From positions 558,001-622,000 of the forward strand of contig JAKUHH010000040.1 of NCBI GenBank assembly GCA_022701365.1: a stretch of DNA of 64,000 bases. Reading direction: 5' to 3'. A model generated the notes under the pieces. The model worked only from the letters and a program-made list of their open reading frames with translations. It had not been told where the DNA came from and did not search any database. A program made the position numbers and the translations under genes. Source of the DNA: Mycocentrospora acerina (lineage: Eukaryota; Ascomycota; Dothideomycetes; Pleosporales). This document shows positions 12,640-25,600 of the stretch, one piece after another (position 1 is the first letter of the stretch; the number at the start of each line of letters is the position of its first letter).

Positions 12640-15600
12640 GATAACAGGTATTGTCTAGCCTAAAAATTTGTTTTTGGGGTTAATGGCTTTGAACACAAGA
12701 AAAATAGACGAGAGCTTGTTGGTTGCGATATAATTCCTGTCAATCTTTAGGTTCAAGTCCCATTTTATGTAACAAAGACAACTAACTCGGGGGGAACATT
12801 CACCCGCACATGATTACCGAAAGTGCAATTTCCTTGGACATAAACTCATGTGCTTTCAAATAGAAACGCCGTTATGGAAATGCCGCCGTGCGAACTATGG
12901 GATCGAAGCTTCACATGATATTGTCCCGGAATTTATGAGCTTAAGTCCATACAAACGCGGAGATATGGTAATGTTTAGCCGTTCCAAATAACGCTAGTCC
13001 GGATCGATTTTAGTTATCGACTCTATGGCCGTGCGACCATCATCACCTGACATGAGATTCACATCTTGAAGAATTTCACAATTATATCGTGCGGCACTCG
13101 CATGAATCTATTCAAAAGTACCGTTTTATTACGAAACTTTCGGTATAATTGTTCTCGGCACTGCTATCAGCTCCAAGAGAAGGGAAAGAGTTGCAATATC
13201 CTGACTCCCCTGTCGTGCCAAACGTAGCTGTCTAAACATGCCCCTTCCCTGTCCTCTCTAATCGTCCCAGACATCCTAGTTTTCTAAATATTTGCCCTAT
13301 CTGTTTAGTGTGATGTTGTTCAACCATCCTGTGGTCAGTACGTACTTTCCAGTCTCTCGATCCACTAACATTAACTATCGTTGAACCTCTCCTGGGCAAC
13401 CGAGCAAACGATATGTTGGATCTCTACAGGCTTATATAGAGATTTTTTAGTAGTAATCAACCGCAGTTGGGGAACGCGTTTGTAACCCCAGGATATATTC
13501 GGAAGACGATAGTGACGCAGGGAGTGTGCCAAGTCTGTCTGTTTCTGGGCAATCTCCTTGTTCACAGTAGCTCGATCCTCTGCCTGAAATCACTAAAAAG
13601 GCTGTCTAACTAAACGTCATCACAGAAAGCCAGCTTCGTTACTTCAGATCCTTGAGTAACTACAATGCGCTATACGGCCGCCTATGTGAAGTATTTTCTT
13701 AACCAGGAGTGGCATTTGCAAGCGGTAGATTCTCCACTCTCGATATAATGATCTATGGTCAATAAGTACCACAAGAACTCTAGAAGCATCGTCTTGACCT
13801 CATTGGAGGTCGCAGAATTCTTGGAAACAAATTGTGCGCAAGGGAGCATTTCTACAAGACTATCTGTACGATGAATCCGGAAATCACTGTGCTTCTCTAC
13901 TCCTACTCTCAATATTTGAACTAGTAAACCGTTGTTCTGGCCGCCCTGAAGTCAGGTCTAATTCTGGCAATCTGGAGACTGTAGGCGTGACGTTTGCATA
14001 AGAGGCAAGGCTACTTCTACTACGGGAACGTAGGGTTCCTACTCCTGCTGCTATTCAAGCTATAGCACTGATATCTCTGAAAGCAATGCTAGAAGACCGG
14101 GAATTATTGGAGTAGCTACATGCTGGTTTGTCATAAATCAGTCACTTCTACCACGCCACGCAAAGCGCATTTGAAAAGCTAGACTACAATGACTTAACGG
14201 TAACAACACTCAAATTATTGATAGTGAAAGCAATTTAGTTCTTCTTGTTTCATTAATTAGGGCTGTGGGTCCTCAGACGGGGATATATCGATGGTATTAA
14301 ATAGGAATATTAGTACTATGTGTTGTTTTTAAAATGTCTGTTGTCAATGTCCGGAACGTAAGAATAACCTATCATTCAAGAGTCCCAATATTAACATGAA
14401 AAGTGCAAAGCTCGCACGAATCCTAAGTTACTTTTAAACCCCCGGCCAATGTGTTGCGAATTTGACGAAAATTAATTCCTTATTATTAATACTTCATTAG
14501 CCATTCAAATATCATGAACATAAATATTATAGGAGACTAAGAAGACTTGCATCTTGTTATAGAAGATTCGCCAGCCGCGTGAGAATTGGATTGATATCAG
14601 AATGGTGGATACAGGTTCCAGTTATTATACCATGCAGGAGATACAGACCATTAAAAGCATCTTGTGGTGGAGAATTCGCTAAAAACATGGGTGTGGGTTC
14701 GTCAAGTTAGCATGAGACCTGGAAGACTTCCTGCTGCTCGCATTGCGTATAAGAGAGGCTGCAACTCGATTGTTGCAAACAAGTGCTTCATGAATTTTAT
14801 GACATTAGAAAGATTAACATTGGACACTTGGACCGCATACATAAACGGAAATTATTAGCAGAGATTTGCTCAATCCGTGATCTGACTTGGCCAAATAGCC
14901 GCGGTCAATACATGTTAACTCCTTGTAATATCATTCAAAGGGTTGTAAGGCTGCTCCAAGTACTCTCGTAAATGACCTATTCGCCAATTTTGCACTGATT
15001 GCAAGTGCACCATTTAAATGTAGATGAAAACTATTACGTAGGTAAATCGAAACGCTTATTCATGGGAAATCGGAGAGTATTTCCAGCCTCCACAAGCTCG
15101 TTTGTTACGATTCACCTCCAGAAAGATTTTGCAGCTGCTGAATGATAAAGAATAGTTTACGAAATCGCAGTTCCCTAGTGCGACCCCCTCGGAAAAAACA
15201 AAACAAGGGGAATGAGAAACAAAAAAAATAGCTAGGGATGAAGGAACGATTGTAGAACATGTGGTCATCATATTTACCAGTCACATAAGACATGGCTAAC
15301 AAGTTCCGATCAGCTCGACAAATGCCGCTGTCGATGAGGCAATCCCGATAAAGAAAATTTGTTCACACCGGGCAGACGCAAGATTCGGACCGATGTATTC
15401 TCATAATAGAGGAGCGGCATATATGCCGGTTTCTTGGATCTGCATACACAATTGCCCAATGCTGGTAGCCCCATATTGTCACCCCACACTTTCCATAGTA
15501 TCGGTCGGAGATTTGTAAAGAACAGTTATCAATCGTAGTTGCTAGTTGAAGCATTTCTACAAGGCCCTCATCATTGTAACATCCCAGAGTATTGAAAATC

Positions 15601-15862
15601 GCGTGCTCCCAGCCATCCCATTTACGCTGGTCCCATATCACCAGCCTCAGGCCTCCCTATATGTCTAAATCCACCATTAATGACCTTCCGCATACATGTT
15701 AGTCCCACTACTGGCTTCTATTAGAAAGAATCTCTATGGAGACCTTTTTGTTCGCCATCATCAGGTGTGATACCTTTTGCCTATCCTTACAGGTCACTTC
15801 AGCACAGTCTGCCGATTTTCAACTCTACACCAACGAAAAGTACCACTCGCAACTATCACAAC
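12640..15862. other. 3.2-kb AT-rich gene-poor region
   Basis: No credible gene. Open frames are short (up to about 90 codons), lack recognised domains and sit in AT-rich sequence with many stops. Two minus-strand frames, 13682-13912 and 15363-15641, both encode LVEML and share an exact 14-base stretch; they could be decayed copies of one sequence. No transposase, reverse transcriptase, terminal repeat or tRNA could be seen. Confidence 0.5.
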
Positions 15863-16438
15863 ATGATTATCCCTGGCCACATCGCACTTTCTCGCAAGGT
15901 CATCACGAATCTTCTCTCCGCTGCGCATCAAACTCAACCCTGTGGTGTAGACCTCACACTCAAACGCATCCTGACCTGGACATCACCCGGAACCATCGAT
16001 TTCGACAACGCCCAACGAGAAACGGCGCAGACGGTTGAAATTCCCTTCAAGGCAGCCTCAATATCAAACCAAACTACCACCGCGGCTGCTACAAACCCAT
16101 CTGTCTGGACCCCAGAAAACATTAGTACCCATCCAGCTGACTCTATTCATCTCCTCCCCTCTAGCTATCTTATCGAATTCAACGAACTTGTCGATATGCC
16201 CCTTGATCTCATGGGCCAGATTCTAGTCCGGAGCTCGTTGTTCCGGTCTGGTGCACTGGTACATGCTGGGGTGATGGACAGTGGATACAAAGGCTCGATA
16301 GGGGCGTTGCTGCAGGTCGTTAATCCAGAAGGGTTGAGAGTGGTGAGGGGAGCGAAATTGGCGCAGATGGTATTTCATCAAATGGACGAGGGGGTGGTGG
16401 GGTATACTGGTACTTACCAGGGGAGAACGTTTGTTTGA
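15863..16438 (+). CDS. dUTPase/dCTP-deaminase-fold protein
   Basis: Single exon, 191 residues, starting at ATG 15863 (MIIPGHIALS). The C-terminal half matches the dUTPase/dCTP deaminase family. It has VRSSLFRSG (Arg-Ser-Ser 123-125, motif II-like) and HAGVMDSGYKG (motif III-like, with Asp139). A glycine-plus-AQMVF segment follows, then a C-terminal YTGTYQGR like the tail of archaeal dCTP deaminases/dUTPases. The position that aligns with the deaminase catalytic glutamate is Leu149, so deamination is unlikely and dUTP hydrolysis is the better guess. The middle (about residues 67-92) is Ser/Thr/Asn-rich and probably a loop. It lies beside a 3.2-kb AT-rich gap and is convergent with tspO. It may be one of several dUTPase genes in the genome. 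Confidence 0.72.
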   Translation: MIIPGHIALSRKVITNLLSAAHQTQPCGVDLTLKRILTWTSPGTIDFDNAQRETAQTVEIPFKAASISNQTTTAAATNPSVWTPENISTHPADSIHLLPSSYLIEFNELVDMPLDLMGQILVRSSLFRSGALVHAGVMDSGYKGSIGALLQVVNPEGLRVVRGAKLAQMVFHQMDEGVVGYTGTYQGRTFV

Positions 16439-16931
16439 ACGTTTGGGCTCGGGCTCGGTTGGGAGCGACAGTTGGTGCTTGTGAGGTTGGGTGAGATGGC
16501 ATCTTTTGAGGCAAATCTTGACGCGGTTATTTATGGGATTGTTGTTTGTTCTGAAATTAAAATTGGGATGAGGAACCTTAAACAATCGAAGAGGATGTTG
16601 CTGTAGTGTAGGTAAAAAGAACGGCGAGGGATGAATGTAAGTTGATTGATATCGCAAATGATTATGACGCAGTAAAATCTTTGCAAGCACGCTTGAAGAT
16701 AGTATGCATGCGTTGTCAGTCGTGTGTGACATCAAGGCAAGTGATAGGGGTTCGCAAATGGTTGCATTCTCATTTGGGTATATATAATTAATTTGTTACA
16801 GTTGACAATCAATATCATTCTACATGTTCAGCACTTAGTTCCAGGAGATAAGATGAAGTCCCGCCTCTAGTCAGTTGTATTAATTCAACTCACTACTCAA
16901 TTGGTATCCTCAAGACGAATTGATGCCTCCC
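16439..16931. other. convergent intergenic region
   Basis: About 490 bases between the dUTPase-fold gene (+) and tspO (-). Open frames on the minus strand are low-complexity shadows. Nothing else seen. Confidence 0.6.
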
Positions 16932-17642
16932 TTAGTCCTTCTTGAAAGCATCAGTAAAGTCCCAGTTGTTCAAATGTCCAGATCCAACCTGCTCATGTCA
17001 TCAGTTTCAGAATTCTCAAAAGAAATTTAGTATGTTTACTTACACAGAGATAAGTGGCAAAGCTCAACCAGCCCAGGTACGGGGCAAGCAGCCATCCACA
17101 GACGGGGTCGACCTGTCCCCAGGTGTAGGCGAGATAACCGACAACACCACCGAGAGCGAGAATATCAGCAGTGGCAGCCTTGGGGCGACCCATGCCAAAG
17201 TAGAGGGGCGTCCAGATGAGGTTCAGAGCAAGTTGAATGGTGTAGAGTGTAGCTCCGTGCTGGTGGGAATTAGATCAAGTGCCATTGGTTTCCAAGAGTG
17301 AGAGGTACCTTTGCAAGAGCAACCGTCTGAGGGTTCAAAGACGTGGTGCCAGTGGTCCAGGCGCGGTAAGCAGTATAGCCCATGGTCGCATAAAGCAGTG
17401 TCCATGTTGGTCCAAAAACATAGCCTGGTGGATGGTATGGAGGCTGCTTCAACTTGCTGTACGTGGCTTTTGAGATGCTTGCTGATGGTAGGTTAGTAGA
17501 CCGAATGCGCTCACCAATCCTCCAACTCACGGCTGATGGCAAACCCAGTTGCCGTGCCCAATGCTACAGGCAGCAGGATGGACACGGCGGGGTTCTCGAA
17601 GAAGAAGTTGGGCAGGGTCAGGTTGGGGATGTAGGTCGTCAT
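16932..17642 (-). CDS. tspO: TspO/MBR family translocator protein
   Basis: Complement of exons 17531-17642, 17309-17481, 17044-17259 and 16932-16988, 185 residues. TspO/TSPO proteins are five-helix membrane proteins that bind tetrapyrroles and sterols; in eukaryotes they lie in the outer mitochondrial membrane. Family hallmarks are YSKLKQPPYHPPGYVFGPTWTLLY, split here as YSKLKQPPYHPPG followed by VFGPTWTLLY, then ALNLIWTPLYFG and LAPYLGWLSFATYL. The length is normal. All four exons join in phase (112+173+216+57 nt) and each intron has a GT-AG pair. The ATG at 17642 follows an A-rich context and starts with MTTYIPNLTLP. The last exon encodes a short polar tail ending in KKD. It is divergent from the ARS2 gene across about 930 bases. 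Confidence 0.93.
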
Positions 17643-18568
17643 GTTTGCGGCAGATGGCTGTCAGCGGATACTTGCGTCGGAACTCGTGGAGACAGGAGGA
17701 GAGTTGAACAGCGAAGCCAATGGATGCAAACAAACCTACACCGGCAATTCTGCATCTCTCCTCACGATACATGGCCACTACGTAATCGCGCGCCGGCCAA
17801 TCAAGCCTCGGCTCGTCAGGAGCACGCGTTTGGCCGATCCACTTGCCGCGACTCCGTGCTCCGTTGGCCTCTCTGCGTTGCACGTCGCGCTAGGGAGCAC
17901 TGGCCTCGTTTCAGTGCACGGTTGAGGTTGAGGTCGGGGTTGTGCCAGTGCCAGCCGCCGCGACCGCGACCCTCGAAGCCTCACCCTTCCTCTTCTCATC
18001 AGCGCGTCTCCGCGACCGCGACTACATTCAGCACATCGTGAGTGCAGCCGCTTTTTCCTCTTGCAGAAGCCCGCCCCCTTGTTCGTTCCCCCATCCTCTT
18101 GTACAGCTATCTTCATAGCTCTAGCAGCTTTGTTCGCGACAGCCCCAGCGCTCCGCCTTGCTTCAGCTCCTACCTCTCTCTCTCCACACTTCCCTTCTCG
18201 CTGTGCTGCTCGAGTGTGATCAATCGCATCGGGCACGGGCGTCTCCTTGTCTACTTGTTCCGCACCCGCATCCTCACCCTCGTCCCTACTCACCGCTGTC
18301 GTCTTCTGTCGTTTGTTTGTCGTCTGTCTAACCGAAGCCATCATGGCAAACAGCTGTTACCTACGACGACTACCACCCGACTCGCACACGTCGCGTCCAC
18401 CAGGCACCATTGCGCCTTCTAGCAAGCACTCTCTCTGAGGCCCTGCGTTTATGATCGATTCATCGCGCTACCTACGACCCTCGTGAAGCGCGCCAAACTC
18501 AACACCTTGACCGTACCATCATCCCACATCACAAACAAAGAGACTGCTCCTTGTCATTTTTCGCAACA
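17643..18568. promoter_or_regulatory. divergent upstream region, tspO (-) and ARS2 (+)
   Basis: About 930 bases between two opposed start codons. The half next to ARS2 is pyrimidine-rich on the + strand (18040-18320), as in many fungal 5' untranslated regions. Open frames here are shadows. No named site can be supported. Confidence 0.45.
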
Positions 18569-21490
18569 ATGGACTCTTACACGTAAGTCCTACAGTGCCG
18601 TGGAATACCGAGAGCCTGTGCTAACAGCATACAGTGTCCGCGAGGAATCGAGGCCGCCTGCTGATTCGTACAGACGGCGCTCACCAGGTAAGCTACATCA
18701 TCTTCTCCTCACCCCTCGGGATCGCTTCAGTATTATGTATTGCAGAGGCGCGTTCTGCCACTTGAATGTCATCGATACTCTGAGTTTATGCACCCAAACC
18801 AACAGCAGATTTTACCGGCGTGCGCACATCCATGCCTTGGCAACATTGCTGCATTTCTTGTTGCTTGGAGAATCGAACTTATTCGTGATTCGCTCTACTA
18901 TAGAGCATATCAACTGACCATATTTTCCACAGCCTCGGGAGACCGCAGACCCCGACGACGCTCGCGATCGCCACAAAACATCGATAGATATCAACCTGAC
19001 CGAGCTCGCGACTACGACCATCCCCGTCGTGATGGAGGCAGGAGGCGCTCCTCTCCTCCGCCTGTTCAAGGTGGCATAGATCGCTATGTCCCAGGCCAAG
19101 ATAACTTTGCCCCGACTTTCACGACCAACCCAGTTCCCAATCCTATGAATCTCGAATACCAGGTCGGCTTCAATTACTTTGCTGAGTGGTGGCGCGTCGA
19201 ACAAACCATGAAGGAAGAAAAGGAACGCGCAAAAAATGGCGGCAGGAAGCCCGTTCTTCGAGGAGAGCGCGAGGCTCGCGAGGAGCGAGGTAAAGAGCGC
19301 GAGCTAATCCAAGCCGCGTATGACGAGTACAAAGAGAAGCTTCAAGTGCAAATGGCTAAGACCTTTGTCGACAAGCACAAGGGTGAAGAGTGGTTCAAAG
19401 AGCGCTACGACCCTGAATATTACGTGGCCTTCAAGGAAAAGCTAAGAGAATATCGACACGGCAGCTATGCGGACTGGGAACGACAACTAGACGAGGGATA
19501 TTTTGATGAATTCACGCTCGAAGGTATCTACAAAAACGACTCAAACGGCGCGGGCGGCATCGTTGAAAAAGAAGAAGGCGAAACCACAGCTGCAAACGAG
19601 GTCTTGGGCGTAGGAGATCTTCTGCCCTGCAAAGGCGGCGAGCTTCGTGATGAGGCCACCTTCCAGCCCACGCTTCTAATCAAGACCATTGCACCCACCG
19701 TCAATCGTGTCAAGGTCGAGGAGTTTTGCAAGGAACATCTCGGTGAGGGTCCTGGTGGATTCAAATGGCTGAGCATGAGTGATCCCAATCCGCTCAAGAA
19801 GTGCCACCGTATCGGTTGGGTCATCCTGCACCCAAGCGATGAGCAGCCCATGATCATTGACGATCGTGGAGATGCGCGCGATGACGATGTCGAGGAGGGC
19901 GATATCGATGAGAAACCTCAGATTGGCCCGCAAGGCACCGCCCAGAAAGCTCTCGAATCCATTAATGGCAAAACTGTCAACGACGAGGTTCGCGGCAATT
20001 TTACTTGCCATGTCGGTGTCCATGAGCCACCGGCAGCTCCGAGAAAGAAAGCGCTATGGGATCTGTTCTCTACTCCTGAAAGGATTGAGCGCGATCTGGA
20101 ACTTGCTGAGCGATTGGTTAGAAAAATGGACGAAGAAATGAGAGACGGGCACGAGACTGATTTCGCAGAGGTTGACGGCGTTAGCAAGATTGATCAGCGG
20201 GTCGAAGACCTTCGCTCCAAGGGTTGGCTACAGCCTCCCGCAAACGCTCCAGCTCCTATCAAGAAAGAGAAGGACCCTGAAGACTTGGAGGAAGGCGAAG
20301 ACGAGACAATGGATGACGACGAGGGCGCATACGACGACGAAGTCGATGACGAAGAGCTGCTGGTCAAGAAGAAGAAGCTTGATCTTCTGATTGAGTACTT
20401 GCGCCGAGTCTACAACTTTTGCTTCTTCTGTGTATTTGAAAGCGACTCTGTCCACGAGTTGATTCGCAAGTGTGCAGGCGGGCATCTTCGCCGCCCCCGT
20501 GCCAGCTTGACGACAGCTGCAAAGACGACAGCAAGGGCCACAGCCTCTGGCCAGCCCTTCCCCTACAGGAAACAAGAGCCAACAGGCGAGGGCGACAATG
20601 TCGACGAAAGTGTTGTTGAAGAGAAAAAGCCTCTGAGATTGAGTGGCAAGAGTCAACAGCAACTTCAGCGGGCTTACAACTGGGTGAAGACTTACGAAGA
20701 GAAATTGATGCAGCTACTCGAACCTGAAAACGTGGATGTCAGGAAGCTTGGCGGTAAGCCTCTAGAGGAGGCCATGGAGGACGAGCTTGCCAAGTTCGTC
20801 AAGCAAGAGGATGAGTCCAAATGGCGTTGCAAGGTCCCAGAATGTACAAAGCTGTTCAAGGGACAGCATTTTTGGCGCAAGCATACCGAGAAGCGTCATC
20901 CAGAGTGGTTAGAGAAGGTGGAGAAAGACGTAAGTATCATCCCATGTAACCATTTAGATACGATGCTAACCTCGACATAGCTCCGGCTTGTCAACAGCTA
21001 CGTTGTTGATCCTGCACACATTGCCCCATCACGAAGTGATGCTAATAGTAATGGCCACTTCCCCATGGGCAACCACATTCAAGCTACCGGCACACCAAGA
21101 GGCTTCAATCTGGCCAACATGAATATGGCCATCAACGGGATGCAGAACGGTATGAATGCTCAGGCTCTTTTTAACCCTGCGATGGCTGGCAGCTGGGACC
21201 CAACCCTTGGGCTTGACGATCGTCACCAATCCGGGGCGATGCGACGAGGTGGTCACCGTTTCAACAGCCGGGCTGCTGGACCATATGACAGGCCAAATCG
21301 CGACGGCCGTAGCCGCCCCAATGGTGTTGCCGGACGTTTGACCCCTCCACCACGTGGTGGTCGGCCTGGTGTCCAGCGCTTCGGTGATGGTGGGCCGGGT
21401 CCTGTTCAGTCTACTCAGGGTCGTTCCATCAAGAGCTATGAAGACCTGGATGCTGTGGGTGGCGGTAGCAGTGGAGAGCTCAACTATTGA
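18569..21490 (+). CDS. ARS2/SERRATE family zinc-finger protein (S. pombe Pir2-like)
   Basis: Exons 18569-18582, 18635-18687, 18933-20929 and 20981-21490 give 857 residues. ARS2/SERRATE bridges the nuclear cap-binding complex to RNA processing and decay machinery. The Arg/Ser/Pro-rich N-terminus is followed by the SERRATE/Ars2 N-terminal domain (PNPMNLEYQVGFNYFAEWW). The central domain contains KKCHRIGWVILHP. Acidic stretches follow, then the single C2H2 finger typical of the family (Cys655, in CKVPEC...LFKGQHFWRKH). The tail is Gly/Arg/Asn-rich. The first coding exon is only 14 nt (MDSY plus two bases), and the 53-nt second exon leads in phase to the Arg-rich region. A frame open upstream to 18740 is intron and was not used. 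Confidence 0.9.
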
Positions 21491-22676
21491 GCGCAGATGC
21501 TCGCGGTGCGATACTTCTCGTTGCTTGACATCCGTTCAGAGGTGCCGGGTAGTATGTTGTTCTGTTCTGAGACTGGTGTTAGGGCAAGTGATTCTTGATT
21601 TGCTCTTCTTACGACCGTCACTCATTGCCTTGGCAACTGGTTCTGGCGGATCTAAGGCTAAGAGGGTTGGCGTTCTTGTTCTTTTACCCATACTTCGACT
21701 CATCAGTCCGCTTGTGTTTGTAGCCTGTACATTTCCTCAAAATTAAGTAGTCACAAAATTTACAATCAAAATTATCTAGGTGTCATATGCAGGACCGAAG
21801 TGCCTTTTGCATGGTCAAGTGTTCAATTTATCTCAAGAAAGCTTGATAAACGACATGGGACTACCCCTGTTGCTATCGCCGAAACCTACTATGAAAGTAA
21901 AAAAAAGAGACAAGTGACCCATGGTGCTGTGATGCTAGTCTGAAAAGGACGTTCATAGTCACTGGCCCCGCAACGTGATCTCCGGAGATACAGATGCATA
22001 CGAGAATACGAATACGTAGGCCAAGGGGCAGAGTCTAGTGAAGGTATCAGGACGTGAGACTGTTGGCGGCTCCCGGTCCACGACGGCGTTTCCGATTCTT
22101 CCGCAAAAACACAGACTCGGGGTGAGGGGCACGAGCCATGCATCAATCTTGTGCACAGCTGTTTCGTTTCCATTTGCAGAAAGCCCAGCGCGCAGGGCTG
22201 AGAGCGAAGCAAGCAGACCAAGTTGTATATCTGCAGGCCAAGCGCTTAGTTGTGCCGTGCGTTCCATTCTCGCCGATTGATTGTCGTCAAGGTGCTGTAG
22301 AGCACGCAGCCACACCTGCTGATTTGAGGCTGCACTCTGAACCAGTGACGCAACTATATGCAACTGACGCAAGGGACGCCACAAGCCACACTCGCACGCG
22401 CTGCGCCTACTTTTATGGCTGACACGCATCCGTCTTACCCATTTCCAGCAGATAGCAGGGGAATGTGCCTCTGTCTAATCCTACTTGAGCAGCCTTCTCC
22501 TTGTTCCGAGCCTGGTGGAGTCGAGGTAGAGCCTCAGCACGTCCTCCGCCGTCATACTATACGCGTCGACGCTATTTACGGTCCGAACGGTACAAAGTCG
22601 TTGGGCGATATAACCCACGCCCTGCGCCTGCCGGACCGCGGCCTTTAGCTTCACCCCTCTCTCACATTATTTCGTC
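21491..22676. other. intergenic region between ARS2 and the PX-domain gene
   Basis: About 1.2 kb holding the ARS2 3' end and the promoter of the next gene. Open frames on both strands have no domain. Nothing structured seen. Confidence 0.6.
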
Positions 22677-25600
22677 ATGCAACCAAACCGGCCTCCGTCC
22701 ATCCAGCTTAATGGCTATGGGCAGCCTGCGGTCATGGAGAACCAGCCCGCAGTCGTCAACTTTGACGAACCGCATTCCTCGAGCGCGGGGCGACCTCCTA
22801 CGGCGCGACAAGACACGACGTATTCAAAGTACTCGATGATGTCGGTGCCTCCCGAGGGCTCCATTCTAACGGGGAAGCAAGAGCATTGTAAGCGGGGCAG
22901 CGGTACCCAGCGCCCAGCACAGTACTAACCAGCCCGCCAGACCTGAAGCGCGAACTCATCTCCCAGCAGACAAAGTTTGAAATCTCAGAGCTCTCGACTC
23001 CCACGGCCCTGAAGCGCTTTGGCGCGCCCTTCCGCTCAGACGCTGGTGAGGTTGCGCCAGAAGATTCAGAGCTCCCCCTCCTGCGCTACATATTCGTGCA
23101 CCATGTCCGCAACTTCCCATTTCTGGACAAGGCCAAGGAGAAGGAGTTTTGGCAGGATAAGCTGCAAGTCGTATGTTTGCCACGTCGAGTTGCCCAGGTT
23201 TTGGCTAATACGGGCGGGTACAGTTCCTCGAGTCGTTCGCGAGCAAAGACATCTCGTCCTCAGAGGATCGCCTCGAGGAAACAAAGAGAAAAAAACTGGC
23301 ACAAAAGGCAGAGAAGCTGGTCGAGCTCATGATGGTCTCAGGTATCCCTACTGCATCTGGCTACGAGGAGAGGATACGCTTTGCAGAAATGGAGATAGTA
23401 GACACAAAAGCAAACGAGGATGGCCTCACAATGAATGCGCCTAGTGGGCACTTTATTAACGGCTGGGATGTCAACGTCGCAGGGGTCAGGACTACTTCAG
23501 TAAAGAAGCATCTTCGTTACCATACACACGCAGTAAGTGGAGCATAATCAGTACAACAATGTATTTTAACTGACGTGCCTTCAGGAGTATCTCATTCGAG
23601 TCAAGCAAAGCGGTGGTCAAGACTTTTACGTTGGCCGGCGCTACGCGGACTTTGTCCAGTTACACAAGCGAATCCGCCTAGAGCTACCGGGCAAAGTACT
23701 CCCTCCACTTCCACGGAAGAACACTAAAGATTCGCTTCTTTCATCAAGTAAAGCCGACGACGATGATGTCAGTTCCATCTCGTCAGGGTCTACACAAGGT
23801 CCACCGCCAGCACCAGAACCTCAGGAAAGCAGTGGAGGTGGAGGGATACGGAATTACCTTTTCGGCGGCGGCCATAAGAGGAACGTGTCCCAGACCTCTT
23901 TGGCGCGGCCACGCTCTCCCAGAGCATCAGGAGAGCATAATGCTTACCAGCCACGAACACTCTATCGCGAAGAGCAACGTGTGTCTCTGCGAGCCTTCCT
24001 TCGGTCGTTCCTGAATAACGAACGGATCGCCCGATCTAACGCGATGGCTAATTTCCTGACGGGAGATCCTGTCGAGGTTAACGAGGAGGAGATGGAAGAC
24101 ATCGAAAGACGAAAAGTGATGGACGCGAAGCGTATCGAGGAACAGAAAAAGTTCTACGAAGTAGCAAGAAAACGAGCGGCAGAACTCGACATACACATGG
24201 AGAAGTTCCGAAGAGAAATTGTAGAGAGCAATGGCCTCTCATCTCTCTTCCAAGAAATTAGGGTGAAGAAAACCATCGCGGAGCTCAAGCCTGAGTATCA
24301 GAAGTTTTGCGAGTGGCTACGAATAGAAGTCGCAGCTACGATCTACCACCTTTTCCTCGCCGAGGACAATTCGCCAGAACTTTTCGCACAAGCCAAACGC
24401 ATACACTCGCTTGTGCCGTATGGAATGCTCAAGAACGTCATCCGGATTGCCAACCCCGCTGCTGTCATGAGTGGAGTGCTAGATCTTTTCCTGGCACAGC
24501 CCTTCGGTTCTAGATCACTTCTTCAACGGATATTTGGTATGGCTATCAATGATGGTGTCAACTCCGTTCAAAAGACAATTGACACACTTGGCACGACCAA
24601 GATTAACGACGAGATCCTTTGTGCCAAAATCAAAGCCTTTGTCCAAGCGGATGAAAGTGTCAAGGACTTGATACGGGAGGAAGCCAAGAACGAAAATATG
24701 GATGTGGTCATTACGATACTGCGCTCCGAGTACTTTGAACCCGAACTCGACGCGAAACGGGTAGAAAAAGTTTTCAATGCTTATGTTGCCTGGAACAACG
24801 CAGTCGAAAATGTGAGACCAAGTCGTTTAAACAGAAATTCCAGCAGCCGAAGCAACCTCAGTGCACAGACTAATGCCTCTGTTCAGATTGACAAAGAACT
24901 GCGGCAAGGCGCTGAGCTCTTCGCGCATCTGAAGCAATACCTCAAGCTATGTCTGAGGCAGCGAGACAAGCAGATGATGCTCCAGATCATTGAGGAGGTA
25001 AGCACATGTTCTATTTTATTCGCATAACAGCGATAACTGACTATATGCCAGCCAACTACACTCCACCTGTTCAGAGATCTCTTTACCATCTTCTATGAAC
25101 CTCTTGTTCGCGTATACAAGTCGGCAAGTGTATACAACAGTATCACCGACTTCGCAGTGTTCGTTGACGACACTATTAAAGTAGTCGAAGCCTGCCAGAG
25201 GCAAGAGGTCTCGGCGGATCCTAATCAAACAGTGCAAGCGTTTATTGACCTGTGTGCTCGCCACGAAGACAACCTTTACAAGTTCATCCACGAGGTGCAT
25301 ACCCATGATAACGGACTTTTCGACCAACTCATGGGCTGGCTCGAGGGTATCCTCGAGTTTTTGCGCCATGGACCCCGAAATGGCAGTAAACTGGACATGA
25401 ACGCATTGTTCCAGGGCGGTATGGATTCGAACATTGTCGACAGGAAGAAGGCGATTGGGGAGATCAATAGCTTGATCAAATGGCAAGCGGCGAGAAAGAG
25501 ATGGCATCAGGACAAAACTAGGCAGAAGATGGCAAGTGGAGGTGATGAGCCTGATACCATGCCAGGCGGATTAGCTGGGTTCAAGTCGAGTGACTTTGGA

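Noticed and set aside
12748..12765. GGTTCAAGTCCC, resembling a tRNA B box
   Set aside because: No matching A box, T stem or acceptor stem could be built around it.
11510..17642. Secondary-metabolite cluster around the MDR oxidoreductase
   Set aside because: No polyketide synthase, peptide synthetase, terpene cyclase, P450 or cluster regulator is present nearby.
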